Shown one piece after another: positions 1-13,100 of a stretch of 64,000 bases of DNA. Source of the DNA: Fomitopsis serialis (Eukaryota > Basidiomycota > Agaricomycetes > Polyporales > Fomitopsidaceae); the NCBI RefSeq assembly GCF_022376445.1, contig NW_025954981.1:124001-188000 (forward strand), given 5' to 3'. The position numbers were made by a program, and so were the translations under genes. How positions within the stretch are numbered: the first letter of the stretch is position 1; every line of letters begins with the position of its first letter. The notes beneath the pieces were generated by a model. The model searched no databases and was not told the origin of the DNA. It saw nothing but the letters and a program-made list of their open reading frames with translations.

Positions 1-1101
1 ACTGCAAGATGACCAATAACAAAAAATATGGAAAGAAAGCGTTGAAACCAGCACTAGTAGAAAGCACATGGAAAGGGGTATTGAAGAACGAAAAATACCT
101 ACCTTATGATTGGACGACAGGAAAGGTTGGGGTTTTAGTGGGTATAGAGCCAGAACGGTCGCGTACAGGGGAGAGGCACATCGGAGATTAGTTGGCGCGA
201 TGATGATGTGCAAAGACGACGACCAAGCTCAATTATCGAGTCCCACACACAGTGCGTAAAAGCATTTCCTCAACGGTGAACAAACAGATATATAAACACA
301 TGCACAATATGCTACTATGCTACCATAAAACAACCGGGGTTCCAATCCCCCGATCTTTAGCGGGTACTCTGGGGTCGACTTGTCGACTGCCAGACCCAGC
401 GCCCAAAGGCGCAACGCTCCACAAAAAAAAAAAAAAAAAAACTGCCACACGGATTATTGGCTTGGTTTATTCGTAAAATCCTCATGTACTTAAGTAGCTC
501 TGATGTAGCTTCCCAAATGAATAAATGTGACGGGCTTTCGAGATCAGATACAGAGGAGGAGGAGTAACATGAGTGACTTGCGGGTAAGTATTGGTGGGTA
601 CCACAATTGGTATCAATGGTTTGAAAGTCCGCTTACCTGTCCATGACAGCGTATCGTCGCTTACCTCGCGGCCCTTGCGTTGCTCGTCCCCTACGCCCTG
701 CAAAAATTTTGATTCATTCTAAGCGCACCCAGAGGGCTGGAGCTGCTGAGACGGTACGTTCTTACGTGTGCGAGCATGCATGCAGCGTCTTGCTCCTGGT
801 AGTGATTGAATGCGGTCTCGTCCCCTCCAGTGAGTGCGTGTATATGTCGCGATACCCCGTTCTGCGTTGGTTCAATATAACTCATCGCCTTCGCTTTGGT
901 CAACGATAGAACAAACAGCGGTGGGGCCCAACATGCGCGCGTATAGGGGTAAGATGACTGGGATGACTGGAGAGGTGGTGCTTCATACGTCCGCGACGGG
1001 GCAGTATGGCTGGCTTGACACTGGTACTCACACAATCCAGCCTAATTATTCAACTCTCCGTCAATCTTGCTGACACATGGAAATACAGTGCACCTTGACC
1101 A
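1..1101. other. No recognisable gene; 19-A run
   Basis: I recognise no gene here. The only distinctive feature is a run of 19 A at 423-441. It lies about 75 bases after a motif resembling a polymerase III B box (GGTTCCAATCC at 338-348, one mismatch to the consensus). All open frames are short and unlike known proteins. Confidence 0.5.
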
Positions 1102-2241
1102 CTATTTCGCGGACGGCGCGTTATCTTTAATCCATTTCGTAACATCGTCAGCCCATTCCTCGCCCTCTCCCGTGCCCAATGCCCAGTGGGGGCTGAGATG
1201 GTTATGATCCTTCATCTTGACAATCGGTATCTGTCTGCCCAACTTCGTCTTCAGCGTCTCCGTGAAGTCCTCACTGTTCTCGGTAAACCCATCCAGCTCC
1301 CTCTCACTCACGAACACGATGACCTCGGGAAAGCCTGCCAGTAGCTCCTGCGGTGCCTTTCGCAGGAGCGCTGCGGGCATGTTAGCCTCGACAGAGTCCC
1401 AGCTACCGTAGAGCTGGAGAACCGGGTCGTCGGGGCTCGTGCTCTCGTCGCGTTTGAAGGTGTACGCGCCACCTTGGAGGATGACGCCGTGGATCCGGGC
1501 GCGCACGTTCGGCGGAAGCAGAGTGGTGTGAAGGAGAAGGGTGGACGAAAGGGCTGAGCCAGCGGAGTGGCTCATGAGGAATACGTGGTCGAAGTCGGCC
1601 TGGATGCCGCTGTCGGCGAGCACCTCATCTGCGTTCGCGATGACCCAGCCTATGGCATCCCTCATGTCCTCGACGGGTTCAGGGAACTTGGCATAAGGTA
1701 CGAGGCGGTAGTCAGAGATGACGGTCAGCATCCTAGGGGAATGCGATCGTGAACTTCTATGATGAAGAAGCATCCACAGGCGTTACTCACCCGCGTTTGG
1801 CGAAGTACGCACCAGTGTTGGAGTATACGAGGTCATACGGCGGCGCGAGCCTGCGATCGCCCTCGAAAAATCCGCCACCATAGAAGAAATAGAGCACCGG
1901 CACATTGCCAGTCGAAGGGATGGCGTCGGCCGGAGGATAATAGACATCTAGCTGATCGGTGTCGTTGACGTTAAGAGCTACAATGCGCTTTGCGAACCAA
2001 TTGTGGTAACACACACCTTATGTCTGTCCGTGCTGCCATACTTGAACGTCCTTGACTTGACGCTCTCGATGTCCGAGCGATGTTTCTCCAGTTGTGGCGA
2101 GAACGCGTCTCGGACTGGATGCGACGTTAATCATGGCGATCCATATCGATGCAATGAAACACGATGTATGGTGAGGTACGTACTAGGTTGGTGAATGAAT
2201 GGGATAGCTGTCACGTCCTTCAGGTTCTTGATGATGTCCAT
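1102..2241 (-). CDS. Alpha/beta-hydrolase fold esterase (paralogue 1)
   Basis: Serine esterase or lipase-like hydrolase of the alpha/beta fold (Abhydrolase_3/BD-FAE type); substrate unknown. Four exons on the minus strand: 2241-2184, 2114-2017, 1951-1791 and 1732-1102, giving 315 residues. Phases close exactly and all introns are GT..AG. An oxyanion-hole motif FFYGGGF lies near residues 74-80, with Tyr where many relatives have His. The nucleophile elbow SHSAG is at 160-164 (Ser162), and a candidate catalytic His lies in KDHNHLSPH near 280-288. There is no clear signal peptide, so it is probably cytosolic. Exon borders were fixed by aligning with the paralogue at 2873-4052, which is interrupted at the same places. 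Intact. Confidence 0.85.
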
Positions 2242-2872
2242 GATGGCTGCTCTCAGAGGTCGTGATGGCCGGGAGAGGAAGAGAACATCACGTTCGCATT
2301 TGTGGGCATGCGACTCGGGAACGCGTTGTGTTGCTCTCGTAATCCCACGAGGATTTGGGCCGGTGTCATATGTACATGTACACTGGCAGTGTCCGTTTCC
2401 CGTGTTTGATGAGAGTCTGACATATTGATACTCACTATATATTCAACACTTCACACTGGTGGTCTTTCGCGCTCCTCAGGCCTCAGGGGTTTGATCTATG
2501 TAAGTACCGCGACCTTCATTTCAAGTTTTCTGAAGGCGACATCAGCAGATCACGGAGATTCAAGATCGGGCGGGGATAGAAAGTTTTGATGGGATGTGGC
2601 TGAGTGTGGCGGTCACGATCAGCCTGAGAGTAGAGGGGCTCGGACACAAAGCATTCAATGTACTAGTACACTCTTACGCCCCTCTACCCCCGGCGAATGG
2701 GGAGGAGACTGCGTGACAGCCATTGCTGGCCCATGATTCACTGGAAGTACCGCCGACTTCGGATGTCACTGTTAGTAGTAGGCATTTGTCACGGTTGATC
2801 AGTGGGATCCGAGGAATGATTGGCCTGAGATGTTTGAGTTGGTGGCCCTTCTCAAATGCCACAGGTGAGTTA
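2242..2872. other. Spacer between the two esterase genes
   Basis: The 631 bases upstream of esterase 1 and downstream of esterase 2. I see no coding sequence or strong regulatory motif. Confidence 0.4.
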
Positions 2873-4052
2873 TCAGTAGTATACCACGGCATTTACTCGA
2901 GCTAGACACATATTATGCTGACGCAATTTTGTCGTGAATCCATCCGGTAACCTCCTCCGCCCATTCTTCTCCTGCTCGCGGCCACTCCACAGCGCCCAAT
3001 GCGGACTGATGTGGTTATGCCCCTTCATAAAGTTTAGCGGGATATCTCTTCCCAGCCTCGCCTCCAGTGCTTCCCTGACTCGCTCCTCATTGGTTACGAA
3101 GAACCCATCAGGTTCTTGCTCCCTTGCCAACATGATCACCTCTGGAAATCCTTTCAAGACCTCGTCAGATGCCTGGTTCAGTAAAGCGATCGGCATATTC
3201 GCCTCCACTTCGAACCAATTGCCGTACAGCTGGAGCAACGGATCCTCAAGGCCCATACGCTTGTCCCGCGGGAACCTGAACATCCCGCTCTTCAGAACGA
3301 TACCGCGGATGTGTGAGCGCAGTTGAGGTGTCAACAGCGTGGGATGGAAAAGAAGGGTGGAGATGTAGATCGTTCCAGCAGAGTGTCCCAGCAGGAAGAC
3401 GTGGTCGAAGTCCGCTTGAATACCGGTTTGACCTACGATCTCGTCCGCTCCATTGGCGATCACCCAACTGATGGTGTCCCTAACGTCCTCGATTGGCTGC
3501 GGATACTTCACATTGGGCACGAGACGGTAGTCGGCGATGACGGTGAGAATCCTAGATCGATGTACAGTATAGGTCGTTCACTCTGCGTTGCTAGTAGAAT
3601 AGGTGCAGCCCACTCACCCTCGCTTTGCAAAGTAAGCTCCTGTGCTCGCATATCCTAGGTCGTATGGTGGGGGGAGCCTGCGGGAACCGCGCACGAAGCT
3701 GCCGCCATAAAAGAAATGGAGAACAGGTATCTTCCTCCCGCTTGTAGGACAAATATCCTCAGGTGGATAATACACGTCTAGCTGGGGAATACCACTTCAG
3801 CTGGGGACTCGAGCTTGTGCCTTGATATAGGTTGTATAATACATACCATATGCCTTTCTGCGGTACCGTACTTGAATGTCTTCACATGGACACCCTCTAT
3901 CTCTGCCCTACGCTTCTCAAGGTGAGGCACGAAGGCGTTCATTGCTGCATGCCAGTGTTTAGGGATATCGACTGATTGGTTCTGTGAAGTAACCTACTTG
4001 ACGTGTTGATCAAACGAATTGCCGTGACCTTCATGTTCGCTACGACATCCAT
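2873..4052 (-). CDS. Alpha/beta-hydrolase fold esterase (paralogue 2), 3' frameshift
   Basis: Tandem paralogue of the gene at 1102-2241, same strand and same exon plan: 4052-3998, 3944-3847, 3781-3618 and 3551-2873. As written it encodes 331 residues. The oxyanion motif is FFYGGSF, with Ser replacing the last Gly; the nucleophile elbow is GHSAG; the KGHNHISPHW region is kept. The C-terminus changes frame near 2965-2990. After SGREQ the present frame runs into unrelated residues, while the next frame carries EEWAEEVTGWIHDKIASA and a stop, matching paralogue 1 (EEWADDVTKWIKDNAPSAK). One base is therefore missing relative to the family. It may be a sequence error or an altered C-terminus; I favour error. 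Confidence 0.8.
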
Positions 4053-4892
4053 GTTGAAGTGACGGTTGATGGACACAAGATGTCCTGACACAGTACCAAG
4101 TCAAATGAGATGGTCTGTGGCACCTGGTCGGATGCCTTGTGTGCGCAAGCGTTTCTGCTATAAATGTTATCGCGAAGTGTTGCCGCTACAGTTCCGATGT
4201 GAAATTCGCATCTAATAACTGAACTTGCACGCACGCACCGAAACTCACAAGGCCTGAATCCTGAGATGCTCTCTGGTCATGCTATCTGAGAAGCTGTACT
4301 AGCCCCATTGAGTGATTCTTCGCAGGCCGCCCCTGAACTGTATCTTAAATCGCTTTGATTGCCACGTCTGCAGTGCGTCCGAGTCCGCCGGTGTCACGGC
4401 ATAGCGATCTCGCGTACCCCGTCGGTTTGCTGAGATGGAAGGATCCTCAAAGTATCCTGATGAACGGATCTGTATAGGTTTTTGATCGCCGGAGGGAGAG
4501 AAGGCGTACGGTCGCAATGTAGTTCAGCTTTCAAGGCCCACAAGTACAAGCACGTCGAGGACTCTCGAATCTTAGGACCGAGAAGAAACGAGTGCGGAGT
4601 GCGATCAATAGGCATAGTCACTCTGAGGGGACGTGTACCAGGTTCCTTCACTGTCCCAGCCACGAGTCAGGATACGCGCCCGTTAGCTGGTGCACACCGT
4701 TGGAGGAATATGTTGATAGCGCTTCAGGCGATGTCAGCCTCAAAGCTACTGAAACATATCAAATCAGTATATAAGAGGTCAAAATGTAAAATGTATGGCT
4801 AAGCGAATATCTGTCGTCGCTCCAGTACAAACGTCGATGAACGAGTCTGCAGCGAGAATCGTCCCTCCTGTGTATCTGTGACATTCCGCACC
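4053..4892. other. Intergenic region, esterase 2 to P450
   Basis: Upstream of esterase 2 and downstream of the P450 stop. I see no gene, RNA or repeat here. Confidence 0.4.
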
Positions 4893-7057
4893 TCAAGCCT
4901 TGACGAACCCAAGCTTCATCGGCAGCTCGGGTACCAGGTTCATGCCAACAGTCGGGTACTGGATACCAGCCACATTCCAGCGTATCTCCTTGCCAGACGG
5001 AGCGAAGGTGAAGTTTGCCAGGAGCACGGACAGGACTACCTCTGCAACAGGCGCGATCGAGGTCAGTGCCCGGCAACCCATGTGTCACAACGCTAGAGAC
5101 TTACTCATCTCAAGCTGAGAGAACTTGAACCCGATGCACGCGCGTCCGCCGCCCAAGAAGGTCATCCTGTCGCAAATTAATCTAGTCAGCTGACCCTTAT
5201 ATCGCACTAAGAAGCGTAGCGACTCACAGATGCGAGTACACGCCAGGGATGTGCGCGTCCTTGACGACGTCGGGCAGGGGGTTCAGCCAGCGCTCGGGCT
5301 TCCACTCCGCGGCATCGGGGCCCCACAATGCCGGGTTGCGATTCGACGCGAGGATGCCGATGTGGACGATCGTGCCCTCGGGTACGGGAATTTCGTTGAT
5401 AAGTGTACCGTCGACGCCGCGGATCGGTGTTGAGAGGGGCATGACGATGTCCTGACGCGTCTTCCGGATTAAGTGTGGGACGGGAGCATACCTGCGGCAG
5501 GACCTCGGTCAGTATTTTGCGTCCCCTATCGCAAAGTAAGCGCGACGTACAGACGGAGGGTTTCACGGCAGACGGCGTCCAAGTAGGGCAGCTCGACGAG
5601 AACGTCGTACGGGATCTCGGGGCCGTGCTCGCGGACGGCCTCGAGTATTTCTTCACGGAGCTTGTTCTGGACGTCCGGGTGCTTGGAGAGAAGATCGAGT
5701 GTTCGTGCAAGCGCGTTCGAGGTCGTGTCCATGCCGGCGAAGATGAACGTACTGCATGCAGGGTCAGTGCTCAGATAGCTGCCGAGCACAAACAACGGGA
5801 AGACATACGCCATCTGTCCGAGCAGCTCGTCCTCGGGCAGCTTGTCCTCCTCAGAAGCATTCGTGTTCGCTTGCACTGTGGCGAATTGTCAGCGCTGTCG
5901 CGTTCACGGACATGGGTGTCGTAGATGCTTACTGAGCTTGCTCATGACGTCCTTGCCCTCACCGATCTGATGCGTGACGGCTTCATCTCCCTCGCGCATC
6001 GCCCGCTTCTTCTCCTCAAAGATCCTGCGCGAGTGGTTCTGAATCTCGTCGGATATCTGCTTCGCACGCTTCAACTGTACGTTGGGGATGAGGTCAATCA
6101 GTTTGCGCTGGAGAGCCGGGGGGCCAATCTTCGTAGCGAGGGGAAGGAGAGGTCGGACGAGACGGAGAGGGAAGAGAGTCGGGCTGCAAATTACACAAGA
6201 GATGAGCCGGAGTGAGACTTGGAAGCGCATGACTGGACGCACACGATAGCCTTGACGGCGGTACCCAGATTGTGATCCACCGTGTCCTTGACGAGTGGGT
6301 CAAAGGACCATCCTAGGCCGGCCTGACCGACGAGCTCAAGCGCGGTGCGGCCCATCCAGTCGAGGACGTCGACTTGTTCTTGGCCAGCTTTGATTCGCAC
6401 AGCAATGGCTTCTTGGAGCTTGGCCGTTATGTTGTAGAAGATGGGAAGCATGTGTCGCATGTGCGCGACGGAGAAGACGGGATTCAAGAGCCGGCGTTGC
6501 TTGCGGTGACGTTCCCCAAGGGTAGCGAGCAGACCGTCGCCCAACATGCAGTGCATTGAGCTGATAATGGACAGTGATGAGACTGTGTTTGTAGGATCAG
6601 ACGCGAGCGGACTTACGCAATGAACTCGGGCGCCTCCTCATATATGTATTGATCCTTTACGATGATGCTAGAGAGAGCGGTAGGATCGAATACGAAGAGC
6701 TGCCTGGTCTTTGTTCGAAGTAAGAGATCTGCTCGTAGCAATGAAACCCAGGCACGCCGTACCCCCAACATGCCATGTAATTTCAAGACAGGACCGTATT
6801 TGAGGCCTATTCCATGGTTGAAGTCCCAACCAGCACGATCGAAGAGTTGCCCCAGGTTCCCTATCGTAATGCGGTGTAAGGGTCATCATCTGTCGGGACA
6901 GAACGTGTTGATAAGCACCTTTGAACCAATGACCTGACGGGGGACCGGGGATGTTGTCCAGGGGCGAACGGCTGAAGTAATTCTTCAAGACATTGAAGAG
7001 CACGTATGCCGTACCAAGAAGCGCGACTACGCGCAGAACACTGAGAAGCAGGCCCAT
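4893..7057 (-). CDS. Cytochrome P450 monooxygenase, membrane-anchored
   Basis: Haem-thiolate monooxygenase of the microsomal type, needing a P450 reductase; substrate not predictable. Ten exons: 7057-6919, 6860-6763, 6708-6617, 6560-6243, 6183-5933, 5875-5809, 5751-5551, 5491-5228, 5166-5105 and 5041-4893. All phases agree, giving 546 residues. A hydrophobic N-terminal anchor (about residues 4-22) precedes a proline hinge IPGPPSGHW. The I-helix has AGMDTTS (from 327), the K-helix ExxR is ETLR (385-388), and the haem loop FLGGGRACIG places the ligand at Cys487. All key residues are present, so it should be active. CYP family not assigned; the N-terminal half resembles expanded basidiomycete families. 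The two esterases downstream may share a pathway, but this is only proximity. Confidence 0.92.
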
Positions 7058-7145
7058 TATGTCAACTGTAAGTGAAGAAAAGAAAGAGAGACGGCAGTAG
7101 ACAAAAACGAGGAGGTTGGTAGGGAGCGTATGGGTCAGATGGCAG

Positions 7146-7153
7146 TATATATA
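7146..7153 (-). promoter_or_regulatory. TATA-like element upstream of the P450
   Basis: An 8-base TATATATA lies 89 bases upstream of the P450 start codon, at a plausible distance for a fungal core promoter. The motif is self-complementary; orientation is assigned from the gene. Confidence 0.45.
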
Positions 7154-10100
7154 CCTGGCCGGAGGGTGAGTGGGATCCAGAGGGAAACACGGTCGGCGCG
7201 TTCGTGTTGTATAGCCAATTTCATACGATCACGGCTTGCTTGGTCTCTAGATTACCATTGCTTCGGCACGGACGAACGCATCATGCTGCCCAATGGTAAG
7301 GCGGCAATCTGTGCGAGATTCGACGATCAGTGGGTATCGCTGGGTAAATTGCAGACTTCTGGAAGCTGTCGTGAAGTGACGCCCAGGCCCTTGAAAGGTC
7401 GGGCTCCTCCATCCTGGGCATGAACCCGGGTTTGTGCCATCCGAGTCGCCGCGCTTCAACGGAATGTGGCGCCAGCCCGCACACTGCACGGCCATGCTGC
7501 TGTTGTTGTTACGATGATTGTCGCAAACGCCGTCAAGTCGCGTTCCGACCGGTAAGTAGGCTGACTGTAGAGGATCACTTCAGGTTGCAGGCGAGCCGAT
7601 GAGATCGAACCGACCCGCGTCAAACCCGCGTCGCGCGCAACTAGAGTCTAGCGTGCCCGAGAGACTCGGTCAGGACTGCGACCGGAACAGCCCGTCGGCA
7701 ACACGCATCACCTGTACCTGGCTACTACATACCTGGCTTCAAAACTGAATACGCGAACTTTGAACAAAATAGCAAAGCGCAGTCGAAGACAAATTTGTAT
7801 GGCAGACATAAGGTGTGTCTGTATGCATGCCAACTGCTTAACGTGTCATTGTCAAACACAGGAGAGAGGCGGCACAGTATGTCAGAACGAAGCTCATGCC
7901 AGCGCGCATTCAATACAAGTACTAGGATCCTCTACGATGTCATTTCCGCCCAGACCCCAGAAGCGCGCATACGTCGATGTGCTAATGCAGAACCCTGCCT
8001 ACGCAGCTCCAACATCAAAGTCAAATCGCTACAGTCATACAGTATCAGTGTCCGATGCTAAGTCGTGAGTCAAAGCATGTTGTCATTCTACAAGGCCTCG
8101 TCATATTGATGTCCCATTCTTGCATCCGAGCTTGGTTCTGCCACTCATGGCCCTCATCGCGAAGCACAGTGTCTGGTCATGCGGCCAGCCGGGAACACGA
8201 GTACTACTAGCTAGTACCCAAACCCCATCGTCACGACATCACTCCACTATTCAGTTTGGTTTCGGATCGTCCGACCTTCACATGTGCATCTGATAGGGCT
8301 TGTCTCCCGCACGGTGATCCAGCTGCCCGAATCGTCGTGCTATAGGTGAGTTCTCAGCCTCCCGGTCTCGCTCTCGCCGGGCTTCGTGAAGCGAACGGAT
8401 TACGTGCTGAATCAGTGTGTGGTACGTGACCTCCGACTCATCGGGCATCGCGGTATAGGTAAATCACTCGTCCAAGTCTGCATAGCTTTCGTCAGGTCTC
8501 ATTGAGCGTAGTTCTCAGACATGCTTTCTCCGAGACCTCGGCCTTCAAAGGTCCATAGGCCGGGAGCGCATGGATTTGATCCGAGTCGGTCGATTGTGCC
8601 GCTGCACATACAGCAGGTACCATGTATACGTACGCCAGGGTAAGCCTCCGATTGGCACGGTTTCATCGCTCACAGCAGGTTTACCATACCGCAAGCCGCG
8701 TCGGCTGAGAGCCTGTCAGCACCATGACCTTCCTCCCCACGACGGAGAAGAATTCGAGACCCTGGCCTTCATTGTTGGCGATGCAGGAGAACGAGGCGGG
8801 CATAGCTCGGTGTAGGTGCTGGCAATATGATAATGAGCTCCCCGTTGCATCGAGAAGCATCGCGGATGCTCTAGCGCTCGGCGCTATCTCACTTCCTACG
8901 AAAAGAGCTGCCTCACTGGTGCAGACGCACCAAAGGTCCATCTGGTCTGACAGCCCGTTGTGACTGGTTCGTGCCGCGCTCGTTGTCTGTGCGTGATGTG
9001 ACATTGCGCCATCACTCATCGACTTGTCTGTTTAGCTCTTCTCTGCCCTCGCTGCGCGTAATGCTCAGCCCGGCTCGCAAGCAGGTTGCACACTGACTCA
9101 ATGCACATTACGGAACCGTCGTATACAGTGGTCAGTCTCTTGAATCGTCTATGTATGCGCGTTGCTCAAGGATCCCTTCGCAGTCTTTCCGAGAATGAGC
9201 TCTGTCGGCTCGTAAGAGGCTCGGCTCCTACAATTGCCTCGTGTGATTCTGAAGAGCCGGTGAACACGGAGAAAGGCTGGCACGAGTTGATTATATCGCG
9301 TTCGCAGGCCCTCAGGTCGCACCGGTGCCTGCGGGACATGATTTGGGCGACTCACTCCTCGTGTGACCGCTGGACGGCATGTCAACTTTCGGTTCGCAGA
9401 ACGTCAACACTACTGACTAGAACATATTTCCACCGCTCATTCAACGATGCGGAATGCTCGTGGGTCCGAAGAGGCCCTAACTTCAACGTGACAATGCATT
9501 CTAGATGAATCAGAGACGGAGAAGTATAGGAAGTATAGGGTCTATGACTGCGATCTCCTTCCCTCCGTCCACACGGCGTCTTTAGATGTCAATCTTGACT
9601 TCGGTACTTAACCATCGGTGGCCCGGGTCAGGCCAACTGTACGCGTACATTCGGCGAATGCATATCTCGTCGCCGGAGCAAGCGTAAAGAAGGGGTACTA
9701 CGTCGTGAGTAATTCAGTCCCAAGCCTGAGTCATGCGGTGCACCTGCGGTCGCGTAGCGATGTTAACGCTCCAGCGCTGAGGCTGCTCAAACCCATACGA
9801 AAAGAGCCTCCCCGCCGGTGAGCATACACAACGCCCCCGAAATCCTCGTCACATTTGATGTTTGCTGACGTTGATTTTTTTTTCCAGATTGCTCAGCCTT
9901 CATGCTCTCTTGGAGTCTAGTGAGTAGTTTAATACTGGATCTAAACTAACGCTTCCAAGTCGTTCTGTGATGCGGCCTATATACTATGGCTTAGGGTAGC
10001 TTCGGAGCAAGCCTGTCTCCGGGTCGGCCACCTTCGCGGAGCACTAATTACCATGATGATCCTCTCTCAAACTGAGATCTGCGAAAGATGTTGCGTACAG

Positions 10101-13100
10101 TGGCTCCGAATCGCATCTGCGGATCGCCGTAACCGCGCCGAATCACACACTTAATGGTGTTACTCAAAACTTCAACTTGAAGCGGATAGCCACGCACTGT
10201 GGAGACGCCACTCGATGTGGCCACCTAGGTTTGTGTTTTTCAATTTGAATTAGTTCACAGTAAGATGTGCTACCTCTGAGTTTCTTATGGCATGCGCTAG
10301 TCCACAACACTGAGGCAAGACCAGTTTCGTTCGAGGCGGCGGGGCGTTGTGGCGCGCATATTACTCGATTTGGATGGGCTCTCGTGCGCTCACTGTGAGT
10401 GATTACATACAAAGTATACCGTGGGCTTTAGGAGCAATCAACCAATATTGTACTTACCCTGTGAAGCCCGGTGGTAAGCTGCCAGTGTAGAATTAAGCTA
10501 CGAAGGGCAGTCAAAGTTCAGTCAGTCATTGGGCCCGATGATTACGGTACGTCTTCCACGCTTGGCCATGGGGTCTCGGAAGGCCATTTTCGCGGCACTA
10601 GGAGGCCATGAGACTGTTGATATTGCCGCTACTCAGTCACTAGGTACTTAGTGCCATAGTGGAGGTGAATATGATGTGTGACTCCTAAACGGGTCAAACG
10701 TCACGGATGCATGATCGTGACGTTCTGTCACGGACGCGCTTGTGGCGGAATAGTGTGGCTTGGTCGTGGCGCACCACTGCCGACTCGATTTCACCCCAGA
10801 TACATCCCAAATCCACGGACCGCTGGCAGAATCGTCAATTTCAAAAGGAAACAAAGGGCAAGAGGACTGTTAAAACCAGTGGCCTAGTGCATCTGCAGTA
10901 TTGAGCGAAGATGCAGCCGTCGTCCCTACGTGGCTAGCGATAGCTTCGCCCCGCGTGCGACATCGGCGACATCAATCCAGATATGGCCTCGTATGACCAC
11001 TTCAAACACTTTGCTTTACTAGCGATGAAGTATCGTTTGTCCCCCACTGCTTTTACGACCCAGCTCACCGATGTTTCACTACAGGGATCCTCGCGTAGCG
11101 TCATCCGTGTCCTAGCTCGAGTTGGTCCAGAATGGCTCGCTGGAGTGATGCATATCCCGCAGTGAAGAGTTATCGCGCAGATGTTGAGCGATAAGAACGC
11201 CAAGGTCGATCAGCCTCACCATTATCTCCCAACGAAGCCCCGTGTCGCAGAAAACAAGGCTGTTGCGACGCTCGGAGAACGCATGATGATGAAGGACACC
11301 GCCCACAGCGTGGTGCGTGCTTCTATCAAGGCTTTGATTATCGATAAGACAGCGGGAACACACAGCTGCCCCAATCGAGCACAAGGCTGAGCTCGAAAGG
11401 GCGGACAATAGGTGCGGCTGACTGTTTGTCAGGACCAAACATGGACCCACACGGAGGCGTATAAGGACCCGAGGTGAACGCCACTTCGTCCCCATTCCCT
11501 CTTGCCCTCCGACCACCATGTCGGACGCGCCTCCAGTCTTCCACCACCCGCCACTCGGCCATCGCACGTAGTCGCATCCCGTGGATGGGGGATGGTCCGA
11601 GTCTACACCAAATGCAATGCGCCACACCCTGAATTTGGGGCCGGGTCCAGAGCACCGACAGCCTAGGTACGTTCACGTATCGACGCGCAAGGCATATACT
11701 AACGTATTTTCACCCTCCTGGCCTTCTCTCATTTGCAATTTGCACGACGCCACATCTTCGTGCGACCACTTCTCAGACGAGCAAAAGCGTCTGTTGGTGC
11801 GTGGCCTTCCTAGATGTCGACAACAAAGTAAGTGAATGTTGAATCCTGTCATGTAACTACGACTGACCGCGGTGATACATAGTGTGCATCAAGACGGCGA
11901 GTGCCGCTGCGTGTGTCAAGACCTTCGATCAATATGTGTGCCTCAAGACTATGCATTACGACCAACCTATGCGAAAACAAATCCCTCACGGGTTCAACGA
12001 ATTATGCCAGACGACGGCTCAAAGTCCCGTAAGGGCACACCCGTACGTTGCACAATTGGTGATGGGACCGTCCAGTCTACCGTCGTCCGCATGATAGCGG
12101 CGACGTAGGCCCGGCTACTCGAGTCGTCGGTAGCCGGAAGCAGCTGTACTGCAGACGTGCACCAAGGGTCAGGAGTGTCGCGAATACGCGCCTCCGCAGG
12201 GACACGGTGCACGGACTCTGTACGGGGACCGTTCCGCCGTTGACTGGTCCGAGACCCGACGCGTCGTCGGTAGACCACGAGGCTAGCCAGTTGTGGCGTG
12301 CGGGTGGGACGACGTGGCTAATGTGAGTGTCCACTGCCACCGCAGTTCCAGGCTTTGGCTGACCTTCATTGCAGGCCACGTCCCGACGTCGAGGATCCAC
12401 ACGATCTGCGGCGAGCGCATTCAAACCCTCTACCGCCCATCGGGCACAAACAACCCTGGTACGTCGTACTTGCGCGAACGGGTCCAGCCTCCGGTCTGAG
12501 GTGGTTCATGCTCTGGCATGGGCTTCCGGAGGCACCGTACCGACGACGCCGTGCATCAGCGGAGACGGGGCATTGCGCTCACTGTCGACGAGATTATGCC
12601 GGGTCACTATGTCGAACATGTACGGGGACGTCCTCGCCGCCGGTGCACGCCCGCTTCGTCGGACTACCGTTGCTGGCTAGCGCACGACCATACTGGGGGA
12701 GGGGCGTCGCTCGTCAAATGACATGAGCGGCGCTCCTGGCGAGGGTGCAATGTGAGTCTTCGTCACGGAGGAGCGGTAGACGATCGTTGACCTTGGTCTC
12801 GCAGGACCACCCGAGCGAAACATCCCGGAAATCCGGACCCAAATCCTCAATCGCCCCAATCGGGTGGAACTTGACATCCCTGGTACGTTGTTTGTGCGCG
12901 AAAGGGTCCAGCCTCTGGCGCGAGGTGGCCTGCCCATGTGGCGGGCTGCCGGAGGCACCGTACCGCCGACGTAGAGCACCGATGGCAGCACGGCAGATAG
13001 ATTGCCTGCAGTCGGCTCGCCCGTCATCATGGTACGGGGACGTCCCTGCCGTCAGTGCACGCTCGCATCGTCGGGCTACTGCATCGTGCTAGCGCACCTA

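Noticed and set aside
301..420. A tRNA gene suggested by a T-arm-like GGGGTTCCAATCCCC
   Set aside because: The T-loop lacks the purine at position 57, and no acceptor stem, D arm or anticodon arm can be folded around it.
11112..11627. A 171-codon minus-strand frame
   Set aside because: No recognisable motif and no exon partners; probably chance.
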